From Sulfurospirillum sp. (GTDB lineage Bacteria > Campylobacterota > Campylobacteria > Campylobacterales > Sulfurospirillaceae), in the NCBI GenBank assembly GCA_018058685.1, contig JAGOZL010000011.1, positions 1-34,833 on the forward strand: a stretch of 34,833 bases of DNA, written 5' to 3'. The translations under genes and the position numbers were made by a program. The notes under the pieces are model-generated. The model was not told the DNA's origin, ran no database searches, and saw only the letters and a list, made by a program, of their open reading frames with translations. Shown here piece after piece: positions 1 through 8,103 of the stretch (within the stretch, counting starts at the first letter, position 1; every line of letters begins with the position of its first letter).

Positions 1-507
1 GCGAGTGGATGGGCGAAGCTTTTGAAAAGTTTAGCGTTTATTGCCTTGTTGTATGGTATGACGCTTTGTGTTGGTTTTATTTCAGGAGCGACAGATCCGC
101 TTAAGCCTTTGGAACGATTGAGCTTTAAAGAATCGAATAGCCAAGTATCTTCATCAACACTTTTTACTAAAATCAACTCTTTGAATATGTTAGAAACAGC
201 ACTTAAATCTTCTGATAAAGTGGTGATGCTTGATTTTTATGCAGATTGGTGTGTGAATTGTATTGAGTATGAAAAATTTACTTTTAGCGATACTCGGGTT
301 AAAGCGAAGATGCAAAATATGACTCTCTTAAAAGCAGATGTGACAAAAAACAGTGATGAAGACAAAGCGATGCAAAAGGCATTTACCATTTATGGACCTC
401 CAGCTCTTTTGTTTTTTAAAAATGGAAAAGAGTTAAGTGAGTTTCGTTTGGTGGGTTTTAAAAACGCCGATGAATTTTTGGCACATTTAGAAAAATTAGG
501 ATTGTAG
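1..507 (+). CDS. dsbD: Thiol:disulfide interchange protein DsbD, C-terminal part (5' end outside window)
   Basis: The reading frame is open from base 1, so this is the tail of a longer gene, not a gene starting at the in-frame TTG at 22. The visible part ends the membrane section (a hydrophobic stretch is encoded at about 22-85) and continues into a periplasmic thioredoxin-like domain. Its redox motif WCVNC, with cysteine codons at 250-252 and 259-261, sits in the FYADWCVNC context typical of the DsbD gamma domain. DsbD carries electrons from cytoplasmic thioredoxin across the inner membrane to periplasmic disulfide isomerases and cytochrome c maturation factors. The next gene starts 3 bases after the stop, so the two are probably cotranscribed. 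The family is clear; total length and the transmembrane domain cannot be judged here. Confidence 0.88.
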   Translation, partial: ASGWAKLLKSLAFIALLYGMTLCVGFISGATDPLKPLERLSFKESNSQVSSSTLFTKINSLNMLETALKSSDKVVMLDFYADWCVNCIEYEKFTFSDTRVKAKMQNMTLLKADVTKNSDEDKAMQKAFTIYGPPALLFFKNGKELSEFRLVGFKNADEFLAHLEKLGL

Positions 508-510
508 CAG

Positions 511-801
511 ATGCATGTTGTATTGATTGTGGATGTTGAAGGATTGCGTGATCAAGTGATTTTTGAGAAGCATTTAAAAAAAGAGGGTTTTACGCCCATT
601 GCTGGTGAAAGTTTCGCCTATGAGGGCAATACAACGACTCATATGTTTAGTACACGTGCTTTTATCTTAGAAGTGATGGAAAAAGGACTGAAAAAATCAG
701 GTTTTGCGTCATGCAAGATTATGTTTCAAGTGGGTGAAAATCCTATGGAAGCGTATCTTTTTAGTCAAGAAAATGATACTTTTGAACAAGTAGCTATCTA
801 A
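511..801 (+). CDS. Conserved small protein of unknown function downstream of dsbD
   Basis: This encodes 96 residues with no signal peptide or membrane segment, so it is probably cytoplasmic. It begins with a beta-strand-like stretch (MHVVLIVDVEG) and has an alternating strand/helix character with a central helix around residues 45-65. It has one cysteine (about residue 68) and no motif I can tie to a function. It starts 3 bases after the dsbD stop, in the same direction, and is followed directly by a strong terminator, so it is the last gene of the dsbD transcript. The start codon has only a distant purine-rich stretch (AGGA about 14 bases upstream), which suggests coupling to dsbD translation. 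Coding is supported by the clean frame and tight packing; function is unknown. Confidence 0.7.
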   Translation: MHVVLIVDVEGLRDQVIFEKHLKKEGFTPIAGESFAYEGNTTTHMFSTRAFILEVMEKGLKKSGFASCKIMFQVGENPMEAYLFSQENDTFEQVAI

Positions 802-828
802 GAGAGCTTTAAAAAGCTCTCTTTTTTG
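802..828 (+). terminator. Rho-independent terminator after dsbD and the 96-aa gene
   Basis: A perfect 9-bp stem (GAGAGCTTT, 802-810, with AAAGCTCTC, 813-821) is followed by a T run at 821-827. It starts at the stop codon of the upstream gene and ends just before the kdsB stop on the other strand. The T run lies only on the plus-strand side, so it mainly ends the plus-strand transcript. Confidence 0.85.
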
Positions 829-831
829 GGT

Positions 832-1536
832 TTATTTAAAATAAGAGAGAGCTCGTTCTAAATCTTCTTTTGTGTCAATCCCAAAACTTTGGCTTTCCAC
901 TTCAACCATGGCGATTTTATATCCATGGTAGAGTGCACGTAATTGCTCTAACTTTTCAATATGCTCGATAGGTGCGTAGGGAAGTGTACAAAAGGTTTCA
1001 AGTGCACTTTTACGAAACGCATAAATGCCTAAATGCCCAAAATAGCCATCAAAGCCACCTTCTCGATCATAAGGAATAGCACTTCTGGAAAAATAGATAG
1101 CATTACCATTGGCATCTAAAATAACTTTTACAAGATTAGAATCTTTGACATGGTGAAGTTCAATCTTCTTACAAGCACTTGTAATCATCGCTTCAGTACT
1201 TTTAGCTTTTTCAATCACACTTTTAACGACTGCTTCTTCTATAAATGGCTCATCGGCTTGGACATTAACGATAATTTCATCTTCTCTGAGGGCTAGTTTT
1301 GAAGCGGCTTCATTGATACGATCAGTGCCACTTTGATGTTCTTTGGATGTAAGAATAGCTTTAAATCCATAATCACGAGCTAATGCAACCACCTCTTGCG
1401 TATCCGCAGCGATAGCCACATCATCAAGATTTTGCACACGCTTTGCTGTGGCTATCACCATAGGAAACCCGTGAATGTCTGTTAAAATTTTATTAGGGAA
1501 GCGTGTTGATGCCAGACGTGCTGGGATGATAATCAT
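832..1536 (-). CDS. kdsB: 3-deoxy-manno-octulosonate cytidylyltransferase (CMP-KDO synthetase)
   Basis: The enzyme activates KDO with CTP to give CMP-KDO, the donor for the inner core of lipopolysaccharide or lipooligosaccharide. The 234-residue product has the family's N-terminal nucleotide-binding signature (IIPARLASTRFPNK, residues 2-16) and the VNVQADEPF motif with the metal-binding Asp near residue 95. Length is close to the usual 240-250. It is the last gene of the minus-strand operon and overlaps the thrC stop by one base (TAATG), which implies translational coupling. The thrC-kdsB adjacency is the arrangement known in C. jejuni. Confidence 0.95.
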   Translation of the reverse strand: MIIIPARLASTRFPNKILTDIHGFPMVIATAKRVQNLDDVAIAADTQEVVALARDYGFKAILTSKEHQSGTDRINEAASKLALREDEIIVNVQADEPFIEEAVVKSVIEKAKSTEAMITSACKKIELHHVKDSNLVKVILDANGNAIYFSRSAIPYDREGGFDGYFGHLGIYAFRKSALETFCTLPYAPIEHIEKLEQLRALYHGYKIAMVEVESQSFGIDTKEDLERALSYFK

Positions 1537-3017
1537 TAATGTGCCTTGCTTAAAAAGTCAAAAATTTCTGCTTCAATGTTCTCTTTTTCAACCACTTTAT
1601 CGTGGATGACTGCTTCGTTAAACAATGAATTAATACACTCAGGAATCTTTACATGTAAAAAGTTACTGATGCCTTCCAATGCTTCTTTATCGCTGTATTT
1701 GATATGGTCTTCCTTGATAGCATTAAACATGGTTGGTGCAAATTTTGTCCACTCTGCGGTTGAGCATAAAACGCATGGAAGAGGTTTGGCTTTGAGTGTT
1801 TGGTAGGCTTTAAGACACGTTGCCGTATGCGGGTCCATAATATAGCCTTTGTTGGCATAGTGTTTGATTTGCTCTTTACCAAAGGCATCATCGCAATAAA
1901 CCGCTTCAAAATCGTCTTGTAAACGGGTTAATTCTTCTTGCGTAAGTGTATAAAGCTTATTCTCTTTAAGTGCTTCCATAAGCTCTTTGGTACGCTCTGC
2001 ACCGAATTTATCGAATAAAACGCGCTCAACGTTTGATGAGATAAGAATATCCATTGCAGGAGAAGTCGTTTGCAGTAGACTTCGATGACGTAAGTCGTAC
2101 ACACCGGTGGTGATAAGGTCTGTCAAAATATTGTTAATGTTAGAAGCAATGAGAATTTTTTCAATAGGAAGTCCCATCTTTTTTGCATAATATGCTCCTA
2201 ACGCATTACCAAAGTTACCGCTTGGAATAATGGTGTAAAAAGGCTTTCCTAGCTCAACTTTACCTTGTTTAAGAAGGGCAACATAGGCATAAATGTGGTA
2301 GATGATTTGAAAAATGATACGTCCAAAATTCACGGAATTTGCAGCGCTAAGCTTGATTTGTTTAGCACTCAGCGCTTCTTTGAAACTTGGAGAGGCAAGT
2401 AGAGTTTTAAGTGCATTTTGCGCATCATCAAAATTACCATGAATACCGATAATTTTAAGATTTGGACTCTTTTGTGTGGTCATTTGCAGACGTTGTACAT
2501 CGCTGGTTCCACCATCGGGATAAAGGCAGACGACTTTGATGTTGGGCTTGTTGGCGAAGGTATCAAGTGTTGCAGGTCCCGTATCGCCACTGGTGGCAGC
2601 AAGAATAAGATACTGTTCATCTAACTTTTGCGCAAGGTGAGAGAGAATATAACCAAAAGGTTGCAATGCCATATCTTTAAAAGCGCGTGTTGGTCCATGA
2701 TAGAGTTCATTGACAAAGAGGTCGTTTTCGATTTGTACGAGAGGTGTTGGCTCACTTGGATCATCAAATGTGTCATACAAAGAGACCGCTTTTTGCATGA
2801 TTTCTTCTTCAATATCAATGTTGAAAAGTTTTAAAATATCAAGGGTTATCTCTTTATAGCTCTTTTTTGAAGCTTTTTCTAAAAATGCCGTATCTATTTT
2901 TGGTAAATTTTCTGGCACATAAAGACCTCCAAAACTTGCACTTGGATTTAAAATCGCAAATGAAAAAGGGGCACGTTCTGGTTTTAAACCATCATTTCCA
3001 CGAGTTTCAATAAACAT
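1536..3017 (-). CDS. thrC: Threonine synthase
   Basis: This PLP enzyme converts O-phosphohomoserine to threonine and phosphate. The 493-residue product has the expected layout: an N-terminal domain, the HGPTRAFKD motif with the PLP-binding Lys at residue 114, and the SGDTG and SGNFGN phosphate-binding motifs. Length fits the long bacterial/fungal type of threonine synthase. It lies 14 bases downstream of argB and overlaps kdsB by one base, so it is an internal gene of the operon. A TTACATGTAA palindrome lies within it at 1649-1658, read as Leu-His-Val near the C terminus. Confidence 0.95.
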   Translation of the reverse strand: MFIETRGNDGLKPERAPFSFAILNPSASFGGLYVPENLPKIDTAFLEKASKKSYKEITLDILKLFNIDIEEEIMQKAVSLYDTFDDPSEPTPLVQIENDLFVNELYHGPTRAFKDMALQPFGYILSHLAQKLDEQYLILAATSGDTGPATLDTFANKPNIKVVCLYPDGGTSDVQRLQMTTQKSPNLKIIGIHGNFDDAQNALKTLLASPSFKEALSAKQIKLSAANSVNFGRIIFQIIYHIYAYVALLKQGKVELGKPFYTIIPSGNFGNALGAYYAKKMGLPIEKILIASNINNILTDLITTGVYDLRHRSLLQTTSPAMDILISSNVERVLFDKFGAERTKELMEALKENKLYTLTQEELTRLQDDFEAVYCDDAFGKEQIKHYANKGYIMDPHTATCLKAYQTLKAKPLPCVLCSTAEWTKFAPTMFNAIKEDHIKYSDKEALEGISNFLHVKIPECINSLFNEAVIHDKVVEKENIEAEIFDFLSKAH

Positions 3018-3031
3018 AATAAGTATTTCCT

Positions 3032-3883
3032 TTATTCTTGAATAATAGTTCCAATACCATCTTTGGTAAAGAGTTCTAAGAGGATAGAATGTTCAATTCT
3101 TCCATCGATAATGTGGGCACGCTCAACACCTGCATGAAGGGTCTCTAAACACGCATCCAGTTTTGGAATCATCCCCCCTGTGATAGTGCCATCTTTTTTG
3201 AGGGCTTTGATTTTTGCTTTATCCAGACTTGAGATAAGATTGCCCTCTTTATCAAGTACGCCTGGTGTGTCAGTTAAGAAGATAATTTTTTTTGCTTGTA
3301 GTGCGACAGCTATTTGACTCGCAGCTAAGTCTGCATTGATGTTATAACCTGGATGTTCGCTGTTATCGCCTGCAGCTATGGGTGCAATGACTGGGATAAA
3401 TTTTTCACGAATTAAATGTTTCAGTACTTTTTTATCAACCTTTGTGATTTCACCGACAAGACCATATTTACCATCATCCATAGGGCGAGCACGCATAAAA
3501 TTAGCATCTTTTCCTGTAATACCAATCGCTTTTGCGCCATGATGATTGAGCAGTGTAGTGATTTCTTTGTTAATGCTTCCGCTTAAGACCATCTCAACGA
3601 CTTCCATCACTTGTTCATTTGTGACACGTAAGCCATCGACAAAGTTACTTTTAACTTCGAGCTTATCAAGCAAAGAGTTAATCTTCTTGCCCCCACCATG
3701 AACAATAACAGGTTTGATACCTACAAGATAGAGTAGAACAATATCTTTTGCAAATTGTTCTTTAAGTTCAGGATTGATTTGTGCGGCACCGCCGTATTTG
3801 ATGACAATAGTTTTTTTGTTAAATTGTTTAATATACGGCAATGCGTCCATTAAAATTTGTGCTTGTTGAATTTTTTGTTGCAC
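3032..3883 (-). CDS. argB: Acetylglutamate kinase
   Basis: This catalyses the second step of arginine synthesis, phosphorylating N-acetyl-L-glutamate. The 283-residue product has the amino-acid kinase motifs KYGG (residues 29-32) and VHGGGKK (61-67), and the late ITGGMIPK motif whose Lys contacts ATP. Length is normal. It sits between lpxK (35-base gap) and thrC (14-base gap). As I recall the C. jejuni version of this operon, argB is not in it, so argB is a rearranged member here. No other arginine genes are in the window. Confidence 0.95.
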   Translation of the reverse strand: MQQKIQQAQILMDALPYIKQFNKKTIVIKYGGAAQINPELKEQFAKDIVLLYLVGIKPVIVHGGGKKINSLLDKLEVKSNFVDGLRVTNEQVMEVVEMVLSGSINKEITTLLNHHGAKAIGITGKDANFMRARPMDDGKYGLVGEITKVDKKVLKHLIREKFIPVIAPIAAGDNSEHPGYNINADLAASQIAVALQAKKIIFLTDTPGVLDKEGNLISSLDKAKIKALKKDGTITGGMIPKLDACLETLHAGVERAHIIDGRIEHSILLELFTKDGIGTIIQE

Positions 3884-3918
3884 GTGATGTCCTTATGCGG
3901 TAAATAAGAGTGCTTATT

Positions 3919-4854
3919 TTAGCGTTTAGGAGCTAAAAGAGCGTTTATGTTAGCTTTGGTGATAGCAGAGATTTCAACATCTAGTTTTAAAATAGATAAA
4001 GGGATATCAAATGTTGCCATTTTGACAGCATCTTTTTGTGTGGTTAAAATTGAACTTGCTTGGTATTCATTGAGGAGCATTTCAAGTTCTTTTTCATTGT
4101 ACATGTAATGGTCTTTAAAGGTGACTTTCCCAACCAAAGAAGAGGGCAAATAAGCATCAAGTCGGCTAGGTTTTGAAATGGCTGTGACCAGAAGCATACG
4201 TTTCGTTGGGTTTTGAATCTCAACGTGACGGGTGAAATTTTCACCTTCACATATCACTAAATCTGCTTCTTTATAGAGCTTTTTGGATTCTCGGTACGGG
4301 CCACTTGGGAGGCAAAAGCTATTGTGTGGTTCAGGATGAGGTTTGACTAAAATATCTACTTTTTGGATAAAACTTTTAGAAAAACCATCGTCTAAAAAGA
4401 CAATTTTAGCGCCTCTTCGTTTGGCAAGCACAATGGCTTCTAATCGGTCTTCGCTCACAATAACGGTTGCTTCAGGAAGCGATTTTGCGTAAAGCATTGC
4501 TTCATCACCTGATGCTAGCGCATCACACATGACTTGTCCACGATCAGATACCACGATCAGACCGTGTGATTTACGTCCATACCCTCTTAAAATAATGGCA
4601 ACATTTTCATACTCTTTTGCCAAAGCAATACAAAAAGGTGTTTTACCATTGCCTCCTACGGTTAAGTTTCCAATACTAACAATGGGAATTGAAAAGGAGA
4701 TTTTTTTCTTAAGTCCTTCTTTGCGCTTACGCCATACGATATAACAATAGATAGCTGTTAAAGGCAACAGACTATAAGAAAGAAGTTTTTGAAAAAAAGA
4801 GGGGTAGAAAAGATATTTTTCTACCCATAAAACAAATTTTGAGTTATTAAACAC
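3919..4854 (-). CDS. lpxK: Tetraacyldisaccharide 4'-kinase (lipid A)
   Basis: LpxK phosphorylates the 4' position of the lipid A disaccharide precursor at the cytoplasmic face of the inner membrane. From the chosen start the product has 311 residues, with an N-terminal hydrophobic/amphipathic anchor (about residues 20-42) and the P-loop GNLTVGGNGKTP (62-73). I chose the GTG at 4852-4854, which overlaps the stop of the preceding gene. The frame is open further upstream to an ATG at 4908, but that start would run 62 bases into the preceding gene, and the family usually begins with WVEKYLFYP-like sequence shortly after the start. No strong ribosome-binding site is visible at either start, so coupling to the upstream gene is likely. 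A TTG at 4866 is another option. Confidence 0.9.
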   Translation of the reverse strand: MFNNSKFVLWVEKYLFYPSFFQKLLSYSLLPLTAIYCYIVWRKRKEGLKKKISFSIPIVSIGNLTVGGNGKTPFCIALAKEYENVAIILRGYGRKSHGLIVVSDRGQVMCDALASGDEAMLYAKSLPEATVIVSEDRLEAIVLAKRRGAKIVFLDDGFSKSFIQKVDILVKPHPEPHNSFCLPSGPYRESKKLYKEADLVICEGENFTRHVEIQNPTKRMLLVTAISKPSRLDAYLPSSLVGKVTFKDHYMYNEKELEMLLNEYQASSILTTQKDAVKMATFDIPLSILKLDVEISAITKANINALLAPKR

Positions 4855-5980
4855 GATTTTTAGCAATTTCTTTGATTTGCTCACAGATATGAAGTACGTC
4901 TTTATCACTTAAGCTCGCATAAATAGGAAGTGATAAAATTTGTTGATAATTACTCAGCGCTTTTGGAAAATCATTAACGCGAAGCGAGTATTTTTGTTTA
5001 TAATAACTTAATAAATGCATAGGGATATAATGCAACGAAGTATAAATACCACGTTCTTTAAGTTCTTTAGCAAAATTATCTCTGTTTTTATCAATTTTAA
5101 TAATGTACTGAGAGTAGACATGGTCACGCTTTTTGACAGGTGTGCTAACGTGTGGGCATGATGCTAATTCTCTATTGTAAATATCTGCAATTTCCAATCT
5201 TCGATCAATAAAGTCTTCATTTTTTTCCAATTGTCCAATGGCAAAAGCGGCATTGAGCTCATTTAAGTCATATTTTAAGCCAATATCAACCACATCATAG
5301 ACATAGCCTAGATTGCCATACTTATCCCAACCTTCACCTACAAGGGCATGATTGCGTAAGAGTCTTGCACGTTTACTTAACTCCTCATCTTTAGTAGTCA
5401 TCATTCCCGCACTGGAAATGGAGTTATTGGACTGTGGATTAAAGCGAAAAATAGTGATATCAGCATCTAAAGAGCCGATTTTCTTTCCATCGTATGTTCC
5501 TCCCAGTGCCCCTGTCGCATCTTCAACGATTTTTATATCATACTCTTTAGCTAAAGCATAAATACGTTTTAAATCAGCAGGTTGACCTGCGACATGGGAA
5601 ATAAATGCGCCTTTGAGTTTTTTAGCTTTATTGTTTTTTAAAACATTTTCCAGTTGGTCAACATCAATATTAAAATCATCTTTATCGATATCTACAAAAA
5701 TAGGTTCAGCATCGAAGTGACGTACAACTTCTGCCACGGAGGGGAAGGCATTAACAGAGCAGATGATTTTGTCACCACGTTTTAAGTCCAAAGCACACAT
5801 AGCTAGGTGCATTGCCGCAGTCCCATTTACCGTAGAGATAGCATCACCACACCCAGTGTATTTTGCAAACTCTTTTTCTAGTATTTCAACTTTATTCGCT
5901 TTTTCCAAATCAAGCACTTCGTTAATCAGCGTTTTTTCTCTTTGGTCGATAGACGGTTTGTAAAATGGGATTTCTTTCAT
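4847..5980 (-). CDS. DegT/DnrJ/EryC1/StrS-family aminotransferase homologue lacking the PLP lysine
   Basis: This 377-residue fold-type I PLP protein resembles sugar aminotransferases. Visible family features are NGTAAMHLA (residues 52-60, cofactor phosphate loop) and VEDATGALGG (152-161, with Asp154 at the position that contacts the pyridine nitrogen). The C-terminal half is also typical. In the family the catalytic Lys follows a FSFHPxKN-type motif. Here the same stretch reads FRFNPQSNN, so Ser184 stands where Lys should be, with no gap needed in the alignment. The protein is full length with an intact frame, so it is not an obvious pseudogene. It lies between nadE (11-base gap) and lpxK (overlap), which suggests an envelope-related job. 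It may be a PMP-dependent or non-catalytic sugar-binding protein. Transaminase activity should not be assumed. Confidence 0.85.
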   Translation of the reverse strand: MKEIPFYKPSIDQREKTLINEVLDLEKANKVEILEKEFAKYTGCGDAISTVNGTAAMHLAMCALDLKRGDKIICSVNAFPSVAEVVRHFDAEPIFVDIDKDDFNIDVDQLENVLKNNKAKKLKGAFISHVAGQPADLKRIYALAKEYDIKIVEDATGALGGTYDGKKIGSLDADITIFRFNPQSNNSISSAGMMTTKDEELSKRARLLRNHALVGEGWDKYGNLGYVYDVVDIGLKYDLNELNAAFAIGQLEKNEDFIDRRLEIADIYNRELASCPHVSTPVKKRDHVYSQYIIKIDKNRDNFAKELKERGIYTSLHYIPMHLLSYYKQKYSLRVNDFPKALSNYQQILSLPIYASLSDKDVLHICEQIKEIAKNRV

Positions 5981-5991
5981 CTTTTTCCTTT

Positions 5992-6765
5992 TTAATTTAA
6001 CGCATTTAAGTTTGCAATTGTGGGAAGTTTACCTTTAAAGCGATTCTTTTCAATTCGCTCTAATACCATATCAATGAGTGTTTTCTCAAAGCCTGATGCT
6101 ATTAATGCTTCCTTGTCTAAATGCTCTTCAATATGGGCATATAAGAGCTTATCAATTTGTGCATAACTAAAACCAAACTCTTCTTCATCACTTTGCCCTT
6201 CCCATAAATCTGCACTCGGTGCTTTAGTCAGGATAGAATTAGGTACGCCTAAATAATCAGCAAATTCAAAAATTTCACTTTTATATAATTCTCCAATAGG
6301 ATTAATCGCACATGCTAAATCACCAAAGATAGTACCATAACCCAAGAGAATTTCACTTTTATTTCCCGTTCCTAGTACAAGAGCATTTTCGCGCGCTGAA
6401 ATATCGTAGAGTACGGACATTCGCATTCGTGCGGCAAAATTGCCAATACGAAGTTTTGAAGCATCTTTTTTATCATGAAAATAGGCATCAACTAATGAAC
6501 CTATAAAAATTTTTTCAACAGTAATGTTAAATTTTTCACACAAAGCGGATGCGTCTGCGAAACTAGCAGCGCTTGAAGTAGAAGAGGGTAATATGAGTCC
6601 TAAAAAATTATCACCAAAGGCTTTTTTTGCAAGAACTGCTACCACGGCAGAGTCTACGCCACCACTAATGCCTAAAATAGCTTTTGAAAACCCAGCTTTA
6701 CGCACTTCATCTTGTAAAAAATGAATCAAAAATTTCTCTAATTTTTCATATTTATTCACAGGCAA
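5992..6765 (-). CDS. nadE: NH3-dependent NAD+ synthetase
   Basis: The enzyme amidates nicotinic acid adenine dinucleotide to NAD+ using ATP and ammonia. The 257-residue product has the PP-loop SGGVDS (residues 34-39) and the conserved LGTGNKSE motif. It has no N-terminal nitrilase/glutaminase domain, so free ammonia is the nitrogen source, as in the short bacterial form. It is the first gene of the minus-strand operon that continues through kdsB. The nadE-lpxK-thrC-kdsB order, with the divergent hydrolase gene upstream, matches C. jejuni. Confidence 0.94.
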   Translation of the reverse strand: MPVNKYEKLEKFLIHFLQDEVRKAGFSKAILGISGGVDSAVVAVLAKKAFGDNFLGLILPSSTSSAASFADASALCEKFNITVEKIFIGSLVDAYFHDKKDASKLRIGNFAARMRMSVLYDISARENALVLGTGNKSEILLGYGTIFGDLACAINPIGELYKSEIFEFADYLGVPNSILTKAPSADLWEGQSDEEEFGFSYAQIDKLLYAHIEEHLDKEALIASGFEKTLIDMVLERIEKNRFKGKLPTIANLNALN

Positions 6766-6788
6766 CCTTCATAGCGTGATGAGTAAGA

Positions 6789-6815
6789 ATTATACACAAC
6801 TTAAAATTAATGCAA
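6789..6815 (-). promoter_or_regulatory. Candidate promoter for the nadE-kdsB operon
   Basis: On the minus strand there is a TATAAT -10 box (plus strand 6789-6794) preceded by TG, with a weak -35-like TTGCAT 15 bases upstream. It lies 24 bases from the nadE start. Campylobacterota sigma-70 promoters often lack a clear -35, so the extended -10 is the main evidence. Confidence 0.45.
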
Positions 6816-6831
6816 TCTTTTAAGGTTGTTT

Positions 6832-6858
6832 TTGACAAAAGGATAATTTTGCTATGAT
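6832..6858 (+). promoter_or_regulatory. Candidate promoter for the metallo-hydrolase gene
   Basis: TTGACA at 6832-6837 is followed after 15 bases by TATGAT at 6853-6858. The spacer is short, and a TATAAA at 6861-6866 is an alternative -10. The region is divergent from the nadE promoter and shares a 116-base intergenic space with it. Confidence 0.35.
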
Positions 6859-6884
6859 TGTATAAAAGCATCTAAGGGGTTATG

Positions 6885-7478
6885 ATGAAGATTAAAAGTA
6901 GAGCGTGTGGTGATTATGGCACTAATTGTTATATTGTTGAAATAGATCAAAAAGAGCTTATTATCGATCCAGGAATGGATGCTGCTACTTGGGTTTTAGA
7001 AGAAGTGAAACATCCTGTTGCGATTTTAAATACACATGGACATTTTGACCATGTCTGGGATAATGCACAGCTTAAAGAAAAACTCACTATTCCTCTTTAT
7101 GCGCCTAGAGCAGATGTTTTTATGCTTGAGAATGACCCTTTTGACCAAGGCACACCTTCAAGCTATCCAGATATTATTGTCGAGGGGAATCAAACATTTG
7201 ATATTGCAGGTATTGAAGTAAAATTTTTTCATTTCCCTGGACATACACCAGGATGTAGTGTAATTTTGATAGAAGATAGACTCTTTAGTGGAGATTTTAT
7301 CTTTAATAATTCAATTGGAAGGTATGATTTTCCTTACAGTAGTGAAACGCAGATGCGTCAGAGTTTGGAGCGTTTTTTAATGATAGAAGAAGATTGGGAA
7401 GTCTATCCTGGACATGGTGCAAAAACGAGCGTTAAAAAAGAGCAGGGGAATATCCCGTATTGGTTACGCTATTTTTAA
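6885..7478 (+). CDS. Metallo-beta-lactamase-fold hydrolase (glyoxalase II-like)
   Basis: The product (197 residues from this start) is a small soluble MBL-fold hydrolase. It has the metal-binding HxHxDH motif in THGHFDH (about residues 50-56), a second metal His in FPGHTPGCS, the bridging Asp in LFSGDFIF and a late His in YPGHG. This set fits the hydroxyacylglutathione-hydrolase-like/YcbL-type group. The true substrate cannot be told from sequence. Two ATGs lie in tandem at 6882 and 6885. I prefer the second because AAGGGG (6874-6879) is then 5 bases away rather than 2. It is the counterpart of C. jejuni Cj0809c, which also neighbours nadE. It ends 6 bases from the convergent hotdog gene. Confidence 0.9.
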   Translation: MKIKSRACGDYGTNCYIVEIDQKELIIDPGMDAATWVLEEVKHPVAILNTHGHFDHVWDNAQLKEKLTIPLYAPRADVFMLENDPFDQGTPSSYPDIIVEGNQTFDIAGIEVKFFHFPGHTPGCSVILIEDRLFSGDFIFNNSIGRYDFPYSSETQMRQSLERFLMIEEDWEVYPGHGAKTSVKKEQGNIPYWLRYF

Positions 7479-7484
7479 AGAATC

Positions 7485-8042
7485 TTACATAAAATCTTTT
7501 GCATTGAAATTAGCTTGAAGTTCGTCAAGTTTTGTTTTTAGAATGTGTTTTTCAAGCAAAACGGCTTGGAAAATACCTTCAAAAACTTTTATTTCGTTAA
7601 TTTTTCCTATCACTTTAATTTCACGTTTACGTGCATCTTCAAATCTACCTTTTGCCTCAAATTCTATAATATCACCAATTCGTGCAGGTGCAAAAAATTT
7701 TGAACGACATCCAATAACGACAACATTTTCTTGATTAATCGCTGCGACTGCTGCGTATTCTGCGGCACCAAAAATAAATCCACTGTGAACTAAGCCAAAT
7801 TCATCAACAACCATTTCATTGGTTGTTTGAAGAACGACTTTTGAGAGAGATTTTTTAAGCTCGGTGAGGGTTCCTACTAAAGAATTTTTGATTTTAGCAT
7901 GGGTCAGTAAATCTTCGTTTAAAAAGTTATTGGTTTCAAGTGCTAGCTCATCTGTGTTATCGATCTCATCATCAAATGCTTCACTGATACCACTAAGCCC
8001 ATCAATAGCTTCTTGTGCGAGAGTTGACTTACTTTTTGCCAT
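7485..8042 (-). CDS. Cj0977-like hotdog-fold protein
   Basis: The product has 185 residues. The N-terminal 60 are acidic and helical. Residues about 75-170 look like a hotdog thioesterase/FapR-like domain: VVDEFGLVHSGFIFGAAEYAA forms the central helix region, and VVIGCRSKFFAPARIGDIIEF the following strands. Its neighbours cmoB and a small lipoprotein gene are the same as those of C. jejuni Cj0977, a virulence-linked hotdog protein expressed with flagellar genes, so orthology is likely. A good ribosome-binding site (AAGGAAG, plus strand 8050-8056) precedes the ATG. A sigma-28-like promoter lies just upstream. The ligand is unknown, probably an acyl-CoA-like molecule. Confidence 0.82.
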   Translation of the reverse strand: MAKSKSTLAQEAIDGLSGISEAFDDEIDNTDELALETNNFLNEDLLTHAKIKNSLVGTLTELKKSLSKVVLQTTNEMVVDEFGLVHSGFIFGAAEYAAVAAINQENVVVIGCRSKFFAPARIGDIIEFEAKGRFEDARKREIKVIGKINEIKVFEGIFQAVLLEKHILKTKLDELQANFNAKDFM

Positions 8043-8075
8043 AGAGGAACTTCCTTAACTTTGAATTGTGTGTGC

Positions 8076-8103
8076 AAATCGACTGATTTAGCGTTTTGCT
8101 TTA
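8076..8103 (-). promoter_or_regulatory. Candidate sigma-28 (FliA) promoter for the hotdog gene
   Basis: On the minus strand TAAA (plus strand 8100-8103) is followed by a 16-base spacer and GTCGATTT (8076-8083). This closely fits the FliA-type pattern of TAAA and a CGATWT-like -10. It overlaps the end of cmoB and would start transcription near 8068, giving a leader of about 25 bases. C. jejuni Cj0977 is reported to be sigma-28 dependent, which agrees. Confidence 0.5.
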
